A stretch of DNA of 64,000 nt, taken from Nemophila menziesii. Lineage: Eukaryota; Streptophyta; Magnoliopsida; Boraginales; Hydrophyllaceae. The translations under genes were made by a program, and so were the position numbers. Below, piece after piece: positions 1 through 12,019 of this stretch (the first letter of the stretch is position 1; every line of letters starts with the position of its first letter). The notes under the pieces are model-generated. The model was given only the letters and a program-made list of their open reading frames with translations, had not been told where the DNA came from and searched no databases. The DNA lies in contig JARWIR010000003.1 of NCBI GenBank assembly GCA_029959085.1, positions 30,581,505 through 30,645,504 on the forward strand. The letters run 5' to 3'.

Positions 1-1380
1 ACGGGTACCCCTTTTAGATCGACCATCCAATTTGAGGAGATACAAGGTTGTCGATCTACTGTATTTCTTGACTTATACCTTGATCGGATGAAAAGAGTTT
101 ACACGTGAAATTTATTGTAAATAGGATTCCGAGAAACTTTGTAGTTCAATGGAAAAGCCAATTTGCAACTTATGAAAAGTTATGGCAAGAAGGTGCATGA
201 TTTATCATATTTTAATAAGCACAAGTAAGTGTGTTTTCTCCTAACTTTTACCATGTAATCCATTGCTTGATTGGAAAACTTTCCTTCATGCGATTTCTTC
301 AAAATGATTTGAGCAAGTTTGTAGTTGATCTAGAGAGCTAAATCGCAACACATAGGAAATATGATAAGAATAATCCCAAGAACTCTATTAAGAAGGATCT
401 CGTATTACCCGAAAAACATTATACCATTTGGTACAAACTGAGTAGTGACCGTTTTTTACCCTAATGGCTCTTTTCAATGCGACATCTTTTTTTCAACGGT
501 CAGAAAGCCCAAAGTTCTTGAAACGACATTGTTAAGTGTAAAACGTTATATATCGTTTTTGCCTAAAAATGGGTACACTATACCAATTTTGAGTCCAAAA
601 CGGTTGCCCATTTTTAATCGGGGGGATGCCACTTTTGGTTGCCAATTTTGCAACACTACCTATTTCTCTTTTGGTCCTTGAGAGTTGTATAATTTGAAAT
701 GCTACAACGAAGGTTAGTACAACTAATAATAACAAGGTAATACACACAAGAATATATCAAGAAGCATGTGTGTGTGGACTAAGAAGGATCATGACATTCG
801 TTCTAGTGATAAAAACTTCCTAACACATAAGAGAGAAACTAAAGGCAAATAATAAACATAGTGGCGTTCATCTTGTGCACCAAAGATAATACTAAAGTGA
901 TTTATGATAAAAAGTTTTGAACTCAAAAAGGTATAAGACAAAGTATGTATATTCATAGGAGTATGAATATGTAGTATAAGCTCAAGCAATACACAGAAAT
1001 GAACCGCTTCAAATAAGAATAAGATACAAGTTTTAGAAGTTACAAGTGAGGATATAAAGAAAGTTTTTTCATAAGTGTTTTTTATGAATATTTATGCAAT
1101 GTTTAGAATGTAGTATGATCACCTTGTAAGATAATTTTAATCACTTAATCATCTAACGATTTGTCACCTACTATATTCCAACATGTATAATAGGGGAGAA
1201 TGTTTACTCCTTTTTGCAAAATGCTTGGAAAAAATCGAGTATTTATCCAATGTTTGATAAAATGCCTAATATAATTTTTGCAATATAATTATCAATCTTG
1301 TGTTAACGAGAGTTTTGAAATTGATATTGAACAAATATGGTCAACTTACATGAGAGGACCACCCAAGGACCCGTGGATGA
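1..1380. other. AT-rich stretch without recognisable gene
   Basis: I see no credible coding region here. Short open frames (such as 445-681) have no recognisable domain and lie in low-complexity AT-rich sequence. It may be the decayed 5' part of the LINE that becomes recognisable from about 1390, or unrelated old repeat sequence. Confidence 0.5.
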
Positions 1381-2960
1381 ATCGAGGAAATCGATCACGA
1401 ATTGGGTAAATCTGAGTTTATCACCGATGAAGGAAAATGAGCAAGGGAGTGATGATTATAAAAATGTAGTTCTTTACCATATAAAGCCTCTGAAGGATTG
1501 GAACTTAAAACTTTGAAATAATTGAAGGGGAGAAGCTCCAATTGCTTGAAAGTGATGTAATGACGGTTGTAGAAGGGTTTGGGTACTCTCTTATGGGGTA
1601 TATTGCCTGAAAAATACTTCTGGACATGGTGGATATTGAGATAAAGGTAAAGAGATGGAATATTCAGTGTAAAGTTAGAAAGCACTCTAGTGGATGAATA
1701 AACTTAAAGTATGAGAAAGAGGTGGATCATAAGCACATATTATAAAAAGGTCCTTACTATTAACATGGTAAGATAATTCCCATGTCTGAAATACCATGAT
1801 TTCTTTTTACTTTGGAAATTATAAGATTTTGAAAGTTCAAACTTCGATAGTGATTCGAAATCTTCTGGAACAAGCTCGAACTGGATTGTGTACAACCAAG
1901 ATTACTTCCCAAGTGGGTAAACCTTTAAAAGCTGGTGAGATAACTATGGTAAATGAGGATATATGTTTCGCTCACATCCTCATTGAATTGGACCTGAGAA
2001 AGAAACGAAAGGAAATGTTTAAAATTTTTGCACCGGGAGGGAAAAAATATACTTTGAAAGTGGAATTTATACCTACTAGTTGTCATAAATGTAAAACGAC
2101 CGGTCATGACGAGATAAGGTGACTCTATAATAGTCAAGAAGTGAATAGAGGGGAAAATATATAAACTAACTCGTACGAAAATGCAGTGAAGGGTAGAAAG
2201 GGCCTAAGTGAAAATCGGAGCCAAGGTTCTGATCTAAAGAAAGTAATTATTGCTAACATAGGGGGCGCAAATGCTGTCCACAACATTCTACTATGTTGCT
2301 AAAAAAATAAATGTTGGGAGGATAACCTATTGGAATAACTCATAGATTATGGGAAATGTGTAGTGTTATGGAGCCAGAAAGCACTTTTGAAGGAGTTAGG
2401 AGGTCACCATTGGAATATCATTCCTACAGTTGTCACACAAATCTTGCAGTAGCTACCCTTCGCAGGAACAAAATACTCTTAAGGTATAATAGTTGCAGAA
2501 ATAGTGATGTTGCAGTACTGGTTAAACAATCACCGAGTCTTTCGAGCAGCATCTCCTTACTAAGATACAAATTCCAAGCAAATGTCCAAGTACTATTGTA
2601 CTGCGTGAATTTGACAATATATCTGAACCACTATTACATTGTCTAAGTAACTTGAACAACAACTCCCTAGCACTTGAGAAGTGCAGTCTTCGTGGGAATA
2701 ATTTAATAACTAATGTTTTAACAGTTTTGGGTATTATGCATAGATTGATTAAGGCAAAGGAAAAATTGGCTAGATTTAATACTACAGAAGTTGAACCATG
2801 TGTTAGGATGCTCAAGGGACGATTTTTACGAAGACTCGGGAAGGAAAAAGTTGAAATAGTTTCTGAGTCTAAAACTAGTTATGAATCAGTTTCAAATGAG
2901 TATGAGCGGAAAGGGAAAAATATAGGCAATGGTATGAGTTAGGAGGTTATCTAGAAAGAA
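1380..2960 (+). pseudogene. Decayed LINE ORF1 (DUF4283 / zinc-knuckle protein), element LINE-A
   Basis: Reading the + strand across several frameshifts and stops gives a plant L1-type ORF1. An N-terminal DUF4283-like stretch at about 1500-1790 reads roughly 'VMTVVEGFGYSLMGYI'. A middle part at 1796-2122 reads 'VLIEL'-like hydrophobic sequence and ends in a knuckle-like CHKCKTTGHDE. A basic, lysine-rich tail at 2650-3110 is compatible with the end of ORF1. In the family, ORF1 is the nucleic-acid-binding partner of the endonuclease/reverse transcriptase. The frame is broken many times, so this is dead. The endonuclease and RT remnants at 15502-18690 are on the same strand. I infer that they belong to the same copy, separated by later insertions. 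Confidence 0.6.
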
Positions 2961-3179
2961 TATTTCGTTCATTTTGGTAATTAGTAAGCGCACAAAAAAG
3001 AAGGAAGAAGGTCAAAAGAAGAAACTTAGTGAACGTAGGGAATGGAATAGAGATGAACATTGGAAAGCCAAAGGAATCAACGAGGAGCATGGAGTGAATA
3101 AGGGGGCCCCACCAAAGTTTTTTTTTTTAATACTTAAGGAGATCCCAAAGGGATCATGGGAAAAACCAAATTAAGCTAA

Positions 3180-3970
3180 GTCTAATACATCATTAGCTAA
3201 TCCTGGGCTATGAATCAGTCGAGGGACTTTCCAACCCATTCTATCACGTGTAAGAATGCTCCAAAGCCCTTTTGGAGGGGCGTTATGTCTACAAAAAGGA
3301 GCCTCTTGTGTCACACCGACCTTTGCTAACCAATCCGCACAATTAGTACTTTCTCCATAGACTCCCCGAACACGAAAGGATGTGTTCACTTCACTCTAAG
3401 CGATTGCTGAATTCTTCCAATCCATAGTGTCGCAGGCCCTCTATCTACCTTTTCTTGTGTGATCATTTTCAACGCTTCCCAAGAGTCTATTTCCGCCACT
3501 ACTTCCTTCAAGCCCATTTCCTCCACCATACAAAGACCCTGACTCAACGCAACCAACTCTATTTATGTTGTTATCTCGTGATCTATCCTCATCGAAAAGC
3601 CACACACCCAATTGCCTTCCTCATCCTGAATTACACCTCCTCCACCACCACCACGTTTCCTCCAATTATTATAGCTTCCATCCGTGTTCAACTTGAATCC
3701 TTTACTAGGTCTAGTCCATCCGACAAAATTAATGCTTTGTCCACCATGAATAGCTCGACCTGGTAAAGCACCACATACTCTAGAGAAACCAGCAGCTATA
3801 AATTTAGCTTTTCTCACCAAGACTTTAGCTACCGGAAAAGTCTCCCCATTAAAGACAATATCATTGCGTTCTTTCCAAATCAAGTCTATTAATGTCCCGA
3901 AAAGAATGCTCCATAGAATTCCTGAGAAGAATTTATTACTTGACACATTACGATTCCACCAAGAAAATGA
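3180..3970 (-). pseudogene. RNase H domain of LINE-B (RVT_3 type)
   Basis: The minus-strand frame at 3946-3563 contains 'FKLNTDGSYNNW' followed by a glycine run and 'GVIQDEEGNWVCGFSM', the start of a plant LINE RNase H (the first catalytic Asp is in NTDGS). The frame at 3389-3171 continues with 'STNCADWLAKVG', the conserved C-terminal helix. The two parts are out of frame with each other, so the domain is broken. It lies directly downstream of the zf-RVT part of the same element once the inserted LTR element is removed. Confidence 0.8.
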
Positions 3971-3981
3971 CTGAAGCTGGT

Positions 3982-5546
3982 TGATGTCTCCTCATTTGTG
4001 ATAGTAAAATATACTCATGAGACATCATTTTAGGCTTATTTATTAGTCTATAGGTTGATTTTAGCTTAATTTAGTGCACTTTCCTATTTTGAGTCTTGAT
4101 TTGTAGAATTATTATTTTTAGAGCATATTGGGTTTAATTGTTTATTTAGTGTGAAGCTTTAAAGATAATTATGGAGATTAATTAGAGTCCAAGTCAAAGA
4201 CTACAACTTATGGAAAGAGATATGCATGGAAATTGGAGATAGAAGGAAACTGAGTTCAATTAGGAAAAGGAAAATCTGCCTAAATCTGGGATTCTGCAGT
4301 ACACGTCCAAAGATTGGTGTTTTTACCTAAGAAATAGGCCGAATTTGGTAATTTCCTTCTGAAGGGCCTAGATAATTCTGTTGCGATTCTTTTGGTATCT
4401 TATAGAGCAAAATCCGACCAATAATGAAGAAGATACACTCAAAACAACGCAGCAGTGTTTTCCTTACGAATTTGGGTTGGGCCAGGAGCCCATTACTTGA
4501 AGTTATCTCCACCAAACGAATTAGGTCAACCTATACACTATAAATACAGCCTCTTAACACTCTTAAATCATCCTTGGCCAGACCCTAAGGCCAAGAGGAA
4601 GCTGCAACACAAGAGAAGAAGTCTGGAGGAAGCTGTGCAACAATCATGTCTCCTTCAACCTCTTATTTTGTAATTCTTTCTTCTTCTTTTCTTTGTATGA
4701 ACTAATTCTTTTAGCTTAGGTTTTGCATAATGTATAATCTATGAATTCTAGTTCTTCTATCTAAGTTCTTTGGGAATTATATGTTTTAATCTGATATTAG
4801 CTACTTACCCTTATATTTGATTATCTGTTTTGATTTAATGACTGTTTTCCTTGCTAGTGCACGAGTATAGGACTACCTTAATAGTAGTTAGATGGTCACC
4901 TTGTAAGGGTGTTTAACTATTGAACCACCACATAACGTCTAGTGTCGATAGCAGTTCTGACAAAACATACTTCTAACTAGATAGTCATTAAGGTTTGTTT
5001 TAACCACCATATCACCAAGATTGCAGTATTTGCTTAGGGCCTTAGTGGCGTTTGATAACCCTATTTTAAATCACTTCTTGGTTGTGCCGTTGCCCCCTTA
5101 GTCGCTCTCAAGGTCTAAGGTAGTGGAATTTAGAATCCTGACTAAGTATACCAAGAGCTAATATTCTCCCTTATAAATTAGATTTAATAGATAGAATTAG
5201 AAGGATTAGTGCATACTAGTAAAACCTAAGTTATATCGTTCATACTATCTTCTTTTCTTTTCTGTTATTTATTTTCTGTCTTTAATTTAGTAGTTTAGTT
5301 TTCTTATTAAAAACCAAATAAATATCTATCTTTCTCTTCTTTCTACTTGCGTATTATTATCTATCTTTAATATCTGCACTTGATAATTTGCATAAGTTCT
5401 CTCTAACTTTCGTCAGTCCCTGAGGAACGAATCTTCTTATCATTAAAACTTGCATACGTCCTGTAATACTTGCAGTACAGTGTTAGTTTAGGGTGTGTAT
5501 TTGCACTTATTTATATCATTATTTTATCACACCTTAGGCCACACCA
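3982..5546 (+). repeat. 5' LTR of the Athila-like element
   Basis: A 1565-bp direct repeat of 10234-11797. A TATA motif ctataaatac lies at about 4538-4547. The LTR begins TG and ends CA, next to the primer-binding site. A 72-codon open frame at 4455-4673 appears identically in both LTRs and is not considered a gene. Confidence 0.93.
4538..4547 (+). promoter_or_regulatory. Putative TATA box of the 5' LTR
   Basis: The motif ctataaatac fits a plant TATA consensus and is conserved in the 3' LTR at about 10790. It would place transcript starts about 30 bp downstream, near 4570-4580, leaving about 1 kb of R-U5. Confidence 0.5.
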
Positions 5547-5575
5547 AGTTTTTGGCGCCGCTGCCGGGGACTACA
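5547..5575 (+). other. Primer-binding site
   Basis: Immediately after the 5' LTR comes agtttttggcgccgctg followed by ccgggga, the PBS form common in Athila-type plant gypsy elements. It marks the start of the internal region and fixes the element's orientation as +. Confidence 0.8.
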
Positions 5576-5733
5576 TCGTTAGTCCTTGTGCAATTATCTT
5601 GTGCTTTTATTCTAGTTAGTTCTATTTTACGCTTTTCTTTTTAGTTTTTGTTTTACAGATTTTTTTAGGCGAAAGCATATTTATTAGGAGATAAAGGTTT
5701 TGTGTTATTAGATCCTGAAGAAGCTAATCCAAA

Positions 5734-6888
5734 ATGGAATCTCTAAAGCTCAAGGAGTTAACCCAACAACTTGAGGAATTACGAGAACAATCGCGAAAAC
5801 TAGCTCAGAGGAATCTAGTACTTACATCACCTTCATGTCCTAGTTGTGGAGCAAGAGATCACTCGTGGGGACATTGCATGAACAATCCAGCCTCAATTTC
5901 CTTCATGCCTTATCAAAGAGACCATTATTATGATGGTTATTATCAATCTCAAGGAAATTACGCTGACTATCAACCCCCACAGAGTTACAATTGGGTCGGA
6001 GATCAACAGAATTATAATCATAGTAATCATTATTATGATGATTATTATCAACCACGACCACAATCCTACTATCCTCCACAACCTATCTATCAAGAAGCGC
6101 CGATTTATAATGAAGCTTATCAAGAACCACATCCTTATTCAATGCAGCAAACCATACAAGAACAACCTCCGAGTTTGAATTCAAGCATGGCTAAGATGAT
6201 GAACCTAATTGAAAAGATGGAGAATAACCAGCAAAGAATCCAAAACTCAGATGATGCGATTGACAAGCTGGTACAGACAATGTCACAAATGGTGGAAAAA
6301 ACTAAAATCCTTGCAGAAAGGCAACTCCGAAGTGATACTACTGCTCCAGAAAACAAAGTTTGTCATGCAGTTGAATTAGGAAGTGGAAAACAACTATCTC
6401 CACCAAGACCAGAACCAGAATCAGTCCCTATTCCAGATCAGAGGAGGGAAGAAGCAACAGAAGATAAGGTCGAAGAGGTAGTTGAACAAGAACGTGTCCA
6501 AGAGAAGACACCAGAGAAAAAAGAGAGCCCAGTGGTAACCAATACATGTCCTCCTCCACCATTCCCTTCACATGTCAGAAAGGACAATAACCTGGAATTC
6601 AAGAAGTTCGTTGACATGGTGAACAAGTTAAAGATCAGCAGCCCGTTTGTAGAAGCTCTCACAAGAATGTCAAGATACGGTCAATTCATGAAGGACATTC
6701 TTTCTAACAAACGAAGATTCGAAGTTAAAGAGATGAATGGATTACTAGAGGAGTGTAATGCTACACTTGGAATTGAGTTACCACCTATTCCCACGACATC
6801 TTGGATGGAACCATCCATGATCATTAAGAATCGAGCTGAAAAGTTCGTGGGAATTAAAGGCAAAGGGTGGAAATTTCGTCATCCTTAA
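5734..6888 (+). CDS. Truncated gag-like protein with an N-terminal zinc knuckle
   Basis: An intact 384-codon frame. Residues 2-30 form a charged, probably coiled-coil helix. Residues 34-49 hold a CCHC knuckle (CPSCGARDHSWGHC, spacing C-x2-C-x4-H-x4-C). Residues 55-150 are a Tyr/Gln/Asn-rich low-complexity tract. A second predicted helix lies near 150-210. A Glu/Pro/Lys-rich linker follows at 220-275. The C-terminal block from about 280 (FPSHVRKDNNLEFKKF...) resembles the end of Athila/Calypso Gag, just before where protease would follow. The main capsid domain of a full gypsy Gag, normally N-terminal to the knuckle, is missing, and the frame stops where pol should begin. It is likely a packaging or RNA-binding protein of a non-autonomous element. 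That role is inferred; the intact frame is seen. Confidence 0.75.
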   Translation: MESLKLKELTQQLEELREQSRKLAQRNLVLTSPSCPSCGARDHSWGHCMNNPASISFMPYQRDHYYDGYYQSQGNYADYQPPQSYNWVGDQQNYNHSNHYYDDYYQPRPQSYYPPQPIYQEAPIYNEAYQEPHPYSMQQTIQEQPPSLNSSMAKMMNLIEKMENNQQRIQNSDDAIDKLVQTMSQMVEKTKILAERQLRSDTTAPENKVCHAVELGSGKQLSPPRPEPESVPIPDQRREEATEDKVEEVVEQERVQEKTPEKKESPVVTNTCPPPPFPSHVRKDNNLEFKKFVDMVNKLKISSPFVEALTRMSRYGQFMKDILSNKRRFEVKEMNGLLEECNATLGIELPPIPTTSWMEPSMIIKNRAEKFVGIKGKGWKFRHP

Positions 6889-7126
6889 TCGAGGTAACAC
6901 GTCTAACTTTGAAAGACGTTAAACAAAAGTGTTGTACGGGAGACAACCCGTAATTTCTTTTATGTTTTTACATTTTTAGTTTTTAATTTATATTTAGTTT
7001 AGTTAATTTTAGTTGATATTGCATATTTGAGGAAGGTATTAGTGTTTTTTGGTGTGTAGGAATTGGAGAAATAGAGTTAGGGAACGCGAGGAAAATTTTT
7101 GGAGCAAAGAAAAAATCCACGGACTA

Positions 7127-7680
7127 CCCTCCGGTACACCGCGCCATAGTCCGCGAGGTCAAAACCCGTACCACGGGGTGAGTACCACGGGTATTTTGAC
7201 GGAGTAGCTACAGATACCGCGGGGTACCCTCCAGTGCACCGGACCCTAATCCGCGAGCCAAAAACCCGTACCACGGGGTCCTACCACGGGTTTAGGTCAG
7301 TGAGCAAAATTTTTGGAGCATCAGATGTGGCGGTGTACCGGACCCTTTGCGCGGTATACCGCCCACACTCGCTGTGTCGAAAAAAAAAAAAAAAAAAAAA
7401 ATTTGACACAATCTGAGAAAACTTTGGCAAGTGATATCTTTGCGCTCGGGTATCGGAATCAGGTGATTTTTGAGCCTAAAGTGCATAACTTTTCGAGATC
7501 TAGTTGATGGGGAGGTTTTTTGACACGTGCGGTACACCGGACCTTAGCCGCGGTGCACCGCAAGGTCAAAACCCGTACCACGGGTTGCCACCGCGGGTTT
7601 TATGCAGAAAGTGAAAAATTTCGAAGCCAGAACTCCGGTATACCGAGCCCCACGGCCGGTATACCGCCCGGAACTGCTGG
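7127..7680 (+). repeat. Cluster of GC-rich palindromic repeats inside the Athila-like element
   Basis: Degenerate monomers begin near 7132, 7232, 7332, 7531 and 7634. Each opens with a form of cggtacaccg/cggtataccg. Three continue into aaaacccgtaccacggg(g) and then taccacgggt. The units are strong self-complementary hairpins in otherwise AT-rich noncoding DNA. A run of about 22 A lies at 7380-7400 within the array. Confidence 0.8.
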
Positions 7681-7699
7681 AGAGAGAGAAAAAACGTGT

Positions 7700-10233
7700 T
7701 TTTTAGGTTATAAGGGTGAGGAGGTTGCTCTATTACGAATTTTTTAATCCTTAAGCTTCTCCTTCTTCCCCAAAACTCTCCCAACTCCATTAGAGCTCAT
7801 AAAAACCTTTACCAATCATCAAAACACTACCCAATCACCATGAAAACACATCCAATTCATTCTCCACATCATTACAAGGAAGATTCAACCACCTATATCA
7901 TCCCAAAACACCTTGAATCCAAGATCAAAAGCTTAAAATTTCAAAAATTCATCCTCCAATTTCTTAATCCAAGACAATCCATGAAGAATCCATCTTACCC
8001 ACATAGAGAATCATCATCAAATCACCTTTCCTAACCCAAATTAAGCTTGTACAACCAATAATCAAGAGTTTCAAATTTCAAGAGTGGTTAAAGCTTTGAG
8101 TTGGGGGTCAATTGAGATGATTACGAGAACATGAACATTATCTACTGTATGGGAAATGAAGAGAAATCAAGGTATTGGATTTAATTGAGAAGAAATCAAG
8201 TGAGAAAAGTCCTAGTTTCAATTCAAAGGGTAAAACAAGTCAAGAGAAGAGAGGTTAGCATGCTGTGTTTGATTCAATGAGCAAAAAGGTTCCAAATTTA
8301 GTGAAGAAGACAACACGACCTCTCTAGATCAAAGACCTTATACCCAAGAGAAAAAGAGAAAGCTTCAAGGGCCATGATAGCTTCTCCGAAGCAACAATTA
8401 AAGGAACTACCTTTTTCTTATGAGAAAGTATTTGAAGAAGAAGTTGAAGGTGAATACATGAAGGTTCATGGAGATTTGGAATGCTTTGGGTTGTTTGTGA
8501 ATTGTATTGTGTGAGGAGAAGAAGAAGATGTGGCACAGTTGATCTATGAGGAGATGATACGAATTTTCGATCTCTCCCATGACGTTATACAATGCAATAT
8601 CCTATTATGATCACGTGTCTTGAACGAAAAGCGAATAAGAAGTTGGGTGAAGAAGATACATTAGAATTTAATCCGAGTATCAACAAGGCGAGGTAATAGC
8701 CTCAAAGAGTATGTTTTCTTTCTTCCCTACCATTTCTTTATGTGCAATATGTATGCTAATTTTAAATTTTATTTTTCTTGAGTCTTTTTCGAGTCGTGGG
8801 GACACGGCTCATTTTTGAGTTGGGGGTGGGGATTCGTTGTCCTCATCTTCCTTTTTGTGTTTTGCATAAAATTTAAAATTTTTGGGTTGAATTAGGCATA
8901 GAATATCTTTGAATGTACCTATGTGAGCATGATTTTATTAAGTTAATGATAGTAGGTAGTATGTTTTTGAAAGATGCAACAAAATTGTTTAGATGCATGT
9001 ATGAAAACAGGAAATAAAGGATAGAAAAGTTAATGAGCAATGCTAAGAAGTACGTTGAAACTTAGGGATAGTTATTTGGTGTGTAGAACGTGAGGTTTAA
9101 AATTAGTTGAAAACCCACTTAGCTATGAACTATTAGTGAAAAAGTAACGAAATCCGGTAGTTAGAAGAATGAATAAGGCAGTTCTTTCATGATTAAAACA
9201 CTTGAAGCCTTTTATACCTTCTCACCCTTTTGTTTGATTATTATTTATCCGTCTTAGCCCCTCTGAGCCTTTCTAAAGCCTTTTCTTGAAACACATTATA
9301 ATCCTTACCCTAGTTTTAGGACTCATCTATATGAACCGCACTCGAATCGCAAAACCTGAGACAACTCGTTTTAGAGCTTGAGTTTGGGGTGGTGGGTTTC
9401 ATCATTAGGGAACATTGGGTTTGGTAATTATCTTTGTGATTTTATTGATGATGAAATTGTTATTATTGTAACCCTTTGCCGGGGTAATAGTGAATGGAAA
9501 AGAAGCTACGAGCTAAATTTGCCAACAAGGGCATTAAAAAGAAAGAATATATATATAAAAAAAATAGTGTGATATCTCAACGTCAAAAAGAGAGTCATAG
9601 CTATACAAAAGAAAAAAATTGATATGAAAAGAATATATATTCGGACCGGCAAAGTGGAATTTATATATCATCATAAAAGGTTTTATTTGGGATTATTGGG
9701 GATGCAAATCTAAAGCATCAATAAATTGGGTTGAGTGAGAACATCTTCGAGTGAAAACTCAAGCTCTAGGGCGATTCGTTGATGGCTAGTGAGGAGAGAG
9801 CCAAAAGCTCACTTTTCATTATCCAAATATACCACACCCGTCCTTAAGCCAAGTTATAACCAAGACCTTAGGATTTCTAACTACTAGATGGAGAAACAAT
9901 TGAGCTATTAGGTAGTAGGTAAGTGGACCAATGGATGCTGTATTTGGGACCTATGAACAACCTATAGCCATTAACATGAACTAAGTTATCATCCTCTCCT
10001 TCTGGCATTGCGAAATTAATCTTAACTTGAGTTTATGGATTGTTGATTACATGTATATTAAGCATATTTGTGCATTATTTCTTAAACATTACTACATGAG
10101 ACTTTTTAGATATTTTGCTCTAGGATCATTCATTGTGTTCTGTTCTTATTCTCCTCCTACTTCTTCTTCTTGACTACCCTACTGTTCTTTACTTTTATTG
10201 TATCGGGACGATACAACTTTGAGTTGGGGGTCT
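7700..10233 (+). other. Noncoding 3' interior of the Athila-like element
   Basis: About 2.5 kb with no protein-like frame. Besides the true polypurine tract at about 10220-10231, PPT-like copies of gagttgggggt occur near 8098 and 8817, with a related gagtttggggtgg near 9379. No envelope-like, RT or integrase motif was found in any frame. Confidence 0.6.
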
Positions 10234-11797
10234 TGATGTCTCCTCATTTGTGATAGTAAAATATACTCATGAGACATCATTTTAGGCTTATTTATTAGTC
10301 TATAGGTTGATTTTAGCTTAATTTAGTGCACTTTCCTATTTTGAGTCTTGATTTGTAGAATTATTATTTTTAGAGCATATTGGGTTTAATTGTTTATTTA
10401 GTGTGAAGCTTTAAAGATAATTATGGAGATTAATTAGAGTCCAAGTCAAAGACTACAACTTATGGAAAGAGATATGCATGGAAATTGGAGATAGAAGGAA
10501 ACTGAGTTCAATTAGGAAAAGGAAAAGCTGCCTAAATCTGGGATTCTGCAGTACACGTCCAAAGATTGGTGTTTTTACCTAAGAAATAGGCCGAATTTGG
10601 TAATTTCCTTCTCAAGGGCCTAGATAATTCTGTTGCGATTCTTTTGGTATCTTATAGAGCAAAATCCGACCAATAATGAAGAAGATACACTCAAAACAAC
10701 GCAGCAGTGTTTTCCTTACGAATTTGGGTTGGGCCAGGAGCCCATTACTTGAAGTTATCTCCACCAAACGAATTAGGTCAACCTATACACTATAAATACA
10801 GCCTCTTAACACTCTTAAATCATCCTTGGCCAGACCCTAAGGCCAAGAGGAAGCTGCAACACAAGAGAAGAAGTCTGGAGGAAGCTGTGCAACAATCATG
10901 TCTCCTTCAACCTCTTATTTTGTAATTCTTTCTTCTTCTTTTCTTTGTATGAACTAATTCTTTTAGCTTAGGTTTTGCATAATGTATAATCTATGAATTC
11001 TAGTTCTTCTATCTAAGTTCTTTGGGAATTATATGTTTTAATCTGATATTAGCTACTTACCCTTATATTTGATTATGTGTTTTGATTTAATGACTGTTTT
11101 CCTTGCTAGTGCACGAGTATAGGATTACCTTAATAGTAGTTAGATGGTCACCTTGTAAGGGTGTTTAACTATTGAACCACCACATAACGTCTAGTGTCGA
11201 TAGCAGTTCTGACAAAACATACTTCTAACTAGATAGTCATTAAGGTTTGTTTTAACCACCATATCACCAAGATTGCAGTATTTGCTTAGGGCCTTAGTGG
11301 CGTTTGATAACCCTATTTTAAATCACTTCTTGGTTGTGCCGTTGCCCCTTAGTCGCTCTCAAGGTCTAAGGTAGTGGAATTTAGAATCCTAACTAAGTAT
11401 ACCAAGAGCTAATATTCTCCCTTATAAATTAGATTTAATAGATAGAATTAGAAGGATTAGTGCATACTAGTAAAACCTAAGTTATATCGTTCATACTATC
11501 TTCTTTTCTTTTCTGTTATTTATTTTCTGTCTTTAATTTAGTAGTTTAGTTTTCTTATTAAAAACCAAATAAATATCTATCTTTCTCTTCTTTCTACTTG
11601 CGTATTATTATCTATCTTTAATATCTGCACTTGATAATTTGCATAAGTTCTCTCTAACTTTCGTCAGTCCCTGAGGAACGAATCTTCTTATCATTAAAAC
11701 TTGCATACGTCCTGTAATACTTGCAGTACAGTGTTAGTTTAGGGTGTGTATTTGCACTTATTTATATCATTATTTTATCACACCTTAGGCCACACCA
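10234..11797 (+). repeat. 3' LTR of the Athila-like element
   Basis: 1564-bp copy of the 5' LTR, preceded by the polypurine tract and followed by the ctggt target duplication. Differences from the 5' LTR are scattered single bases plus one 1-bp deletion in a C run. Confidence 0.93.
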
Positions 11798-12019
11798 CTG
11801 GTGTTGTGATTGGTGCTGATCAAGAGGAGCTGGAGCGCGCACCGAAAACGAACCCCTGGAGTTGCTGATATAAGCCTGGCCTGTTGCAAAATGACCTGAG
11901 GCTGGTATAGAGCTCGACCCAGCTGAAATCCGCTGACCTGAAGCTGGTGCAGCCCCTAAGAATTGCTGAGGCCGATTAAAAGTCAGTTGTGAATCGCGAC
12001 CAGCAGCCTCCTCCTCGTG

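Larger units (their letters stand above)
3982..11797 (+). mobile_element. Young non-autonomous Athila-like LTR retrotransposon
   Basis: This is a complete LTR element: 5' LTR 3982-5546, internal region 5547-10233, 3' LTR 10234-11797. It is flanked by a perfect 5-bp target duplication ctggt (3977-3981 and 11798-11802). The LTRs start tgatgtctcc and end ggccacacca. I counted about six differences over 1565 bp, so the insertion is recent. The primer-binding site ggcgccgctgccgggga follows the 5' LTR at about 5554, and the polypurine tract gagttgggggtc precedes the 3' LTR. This PBS type and the gag C-terminus point to the Athila/Calypso branch of Ty3/gypsy. There is no protease, RT, RNase H or integrase anywhere in the 4.7-kb interior, so it must rely on enzymes supplied in trans. 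It is inserted into LINE-B. Confidence 0.93.

Noticed and set aside
4455..4673. 72-codon frame, repeated at 10707-10925
   Set aside because: Identical because it lies in both LTRs; it overlaps the TATA and transcript start region, with no protein family.
5893..6178. Ile-rich frames overlapping the gag-like ORF on both strands
   Set aside because: Shadows of the Tyr/Asn-rich tract of the 384-codon frame.
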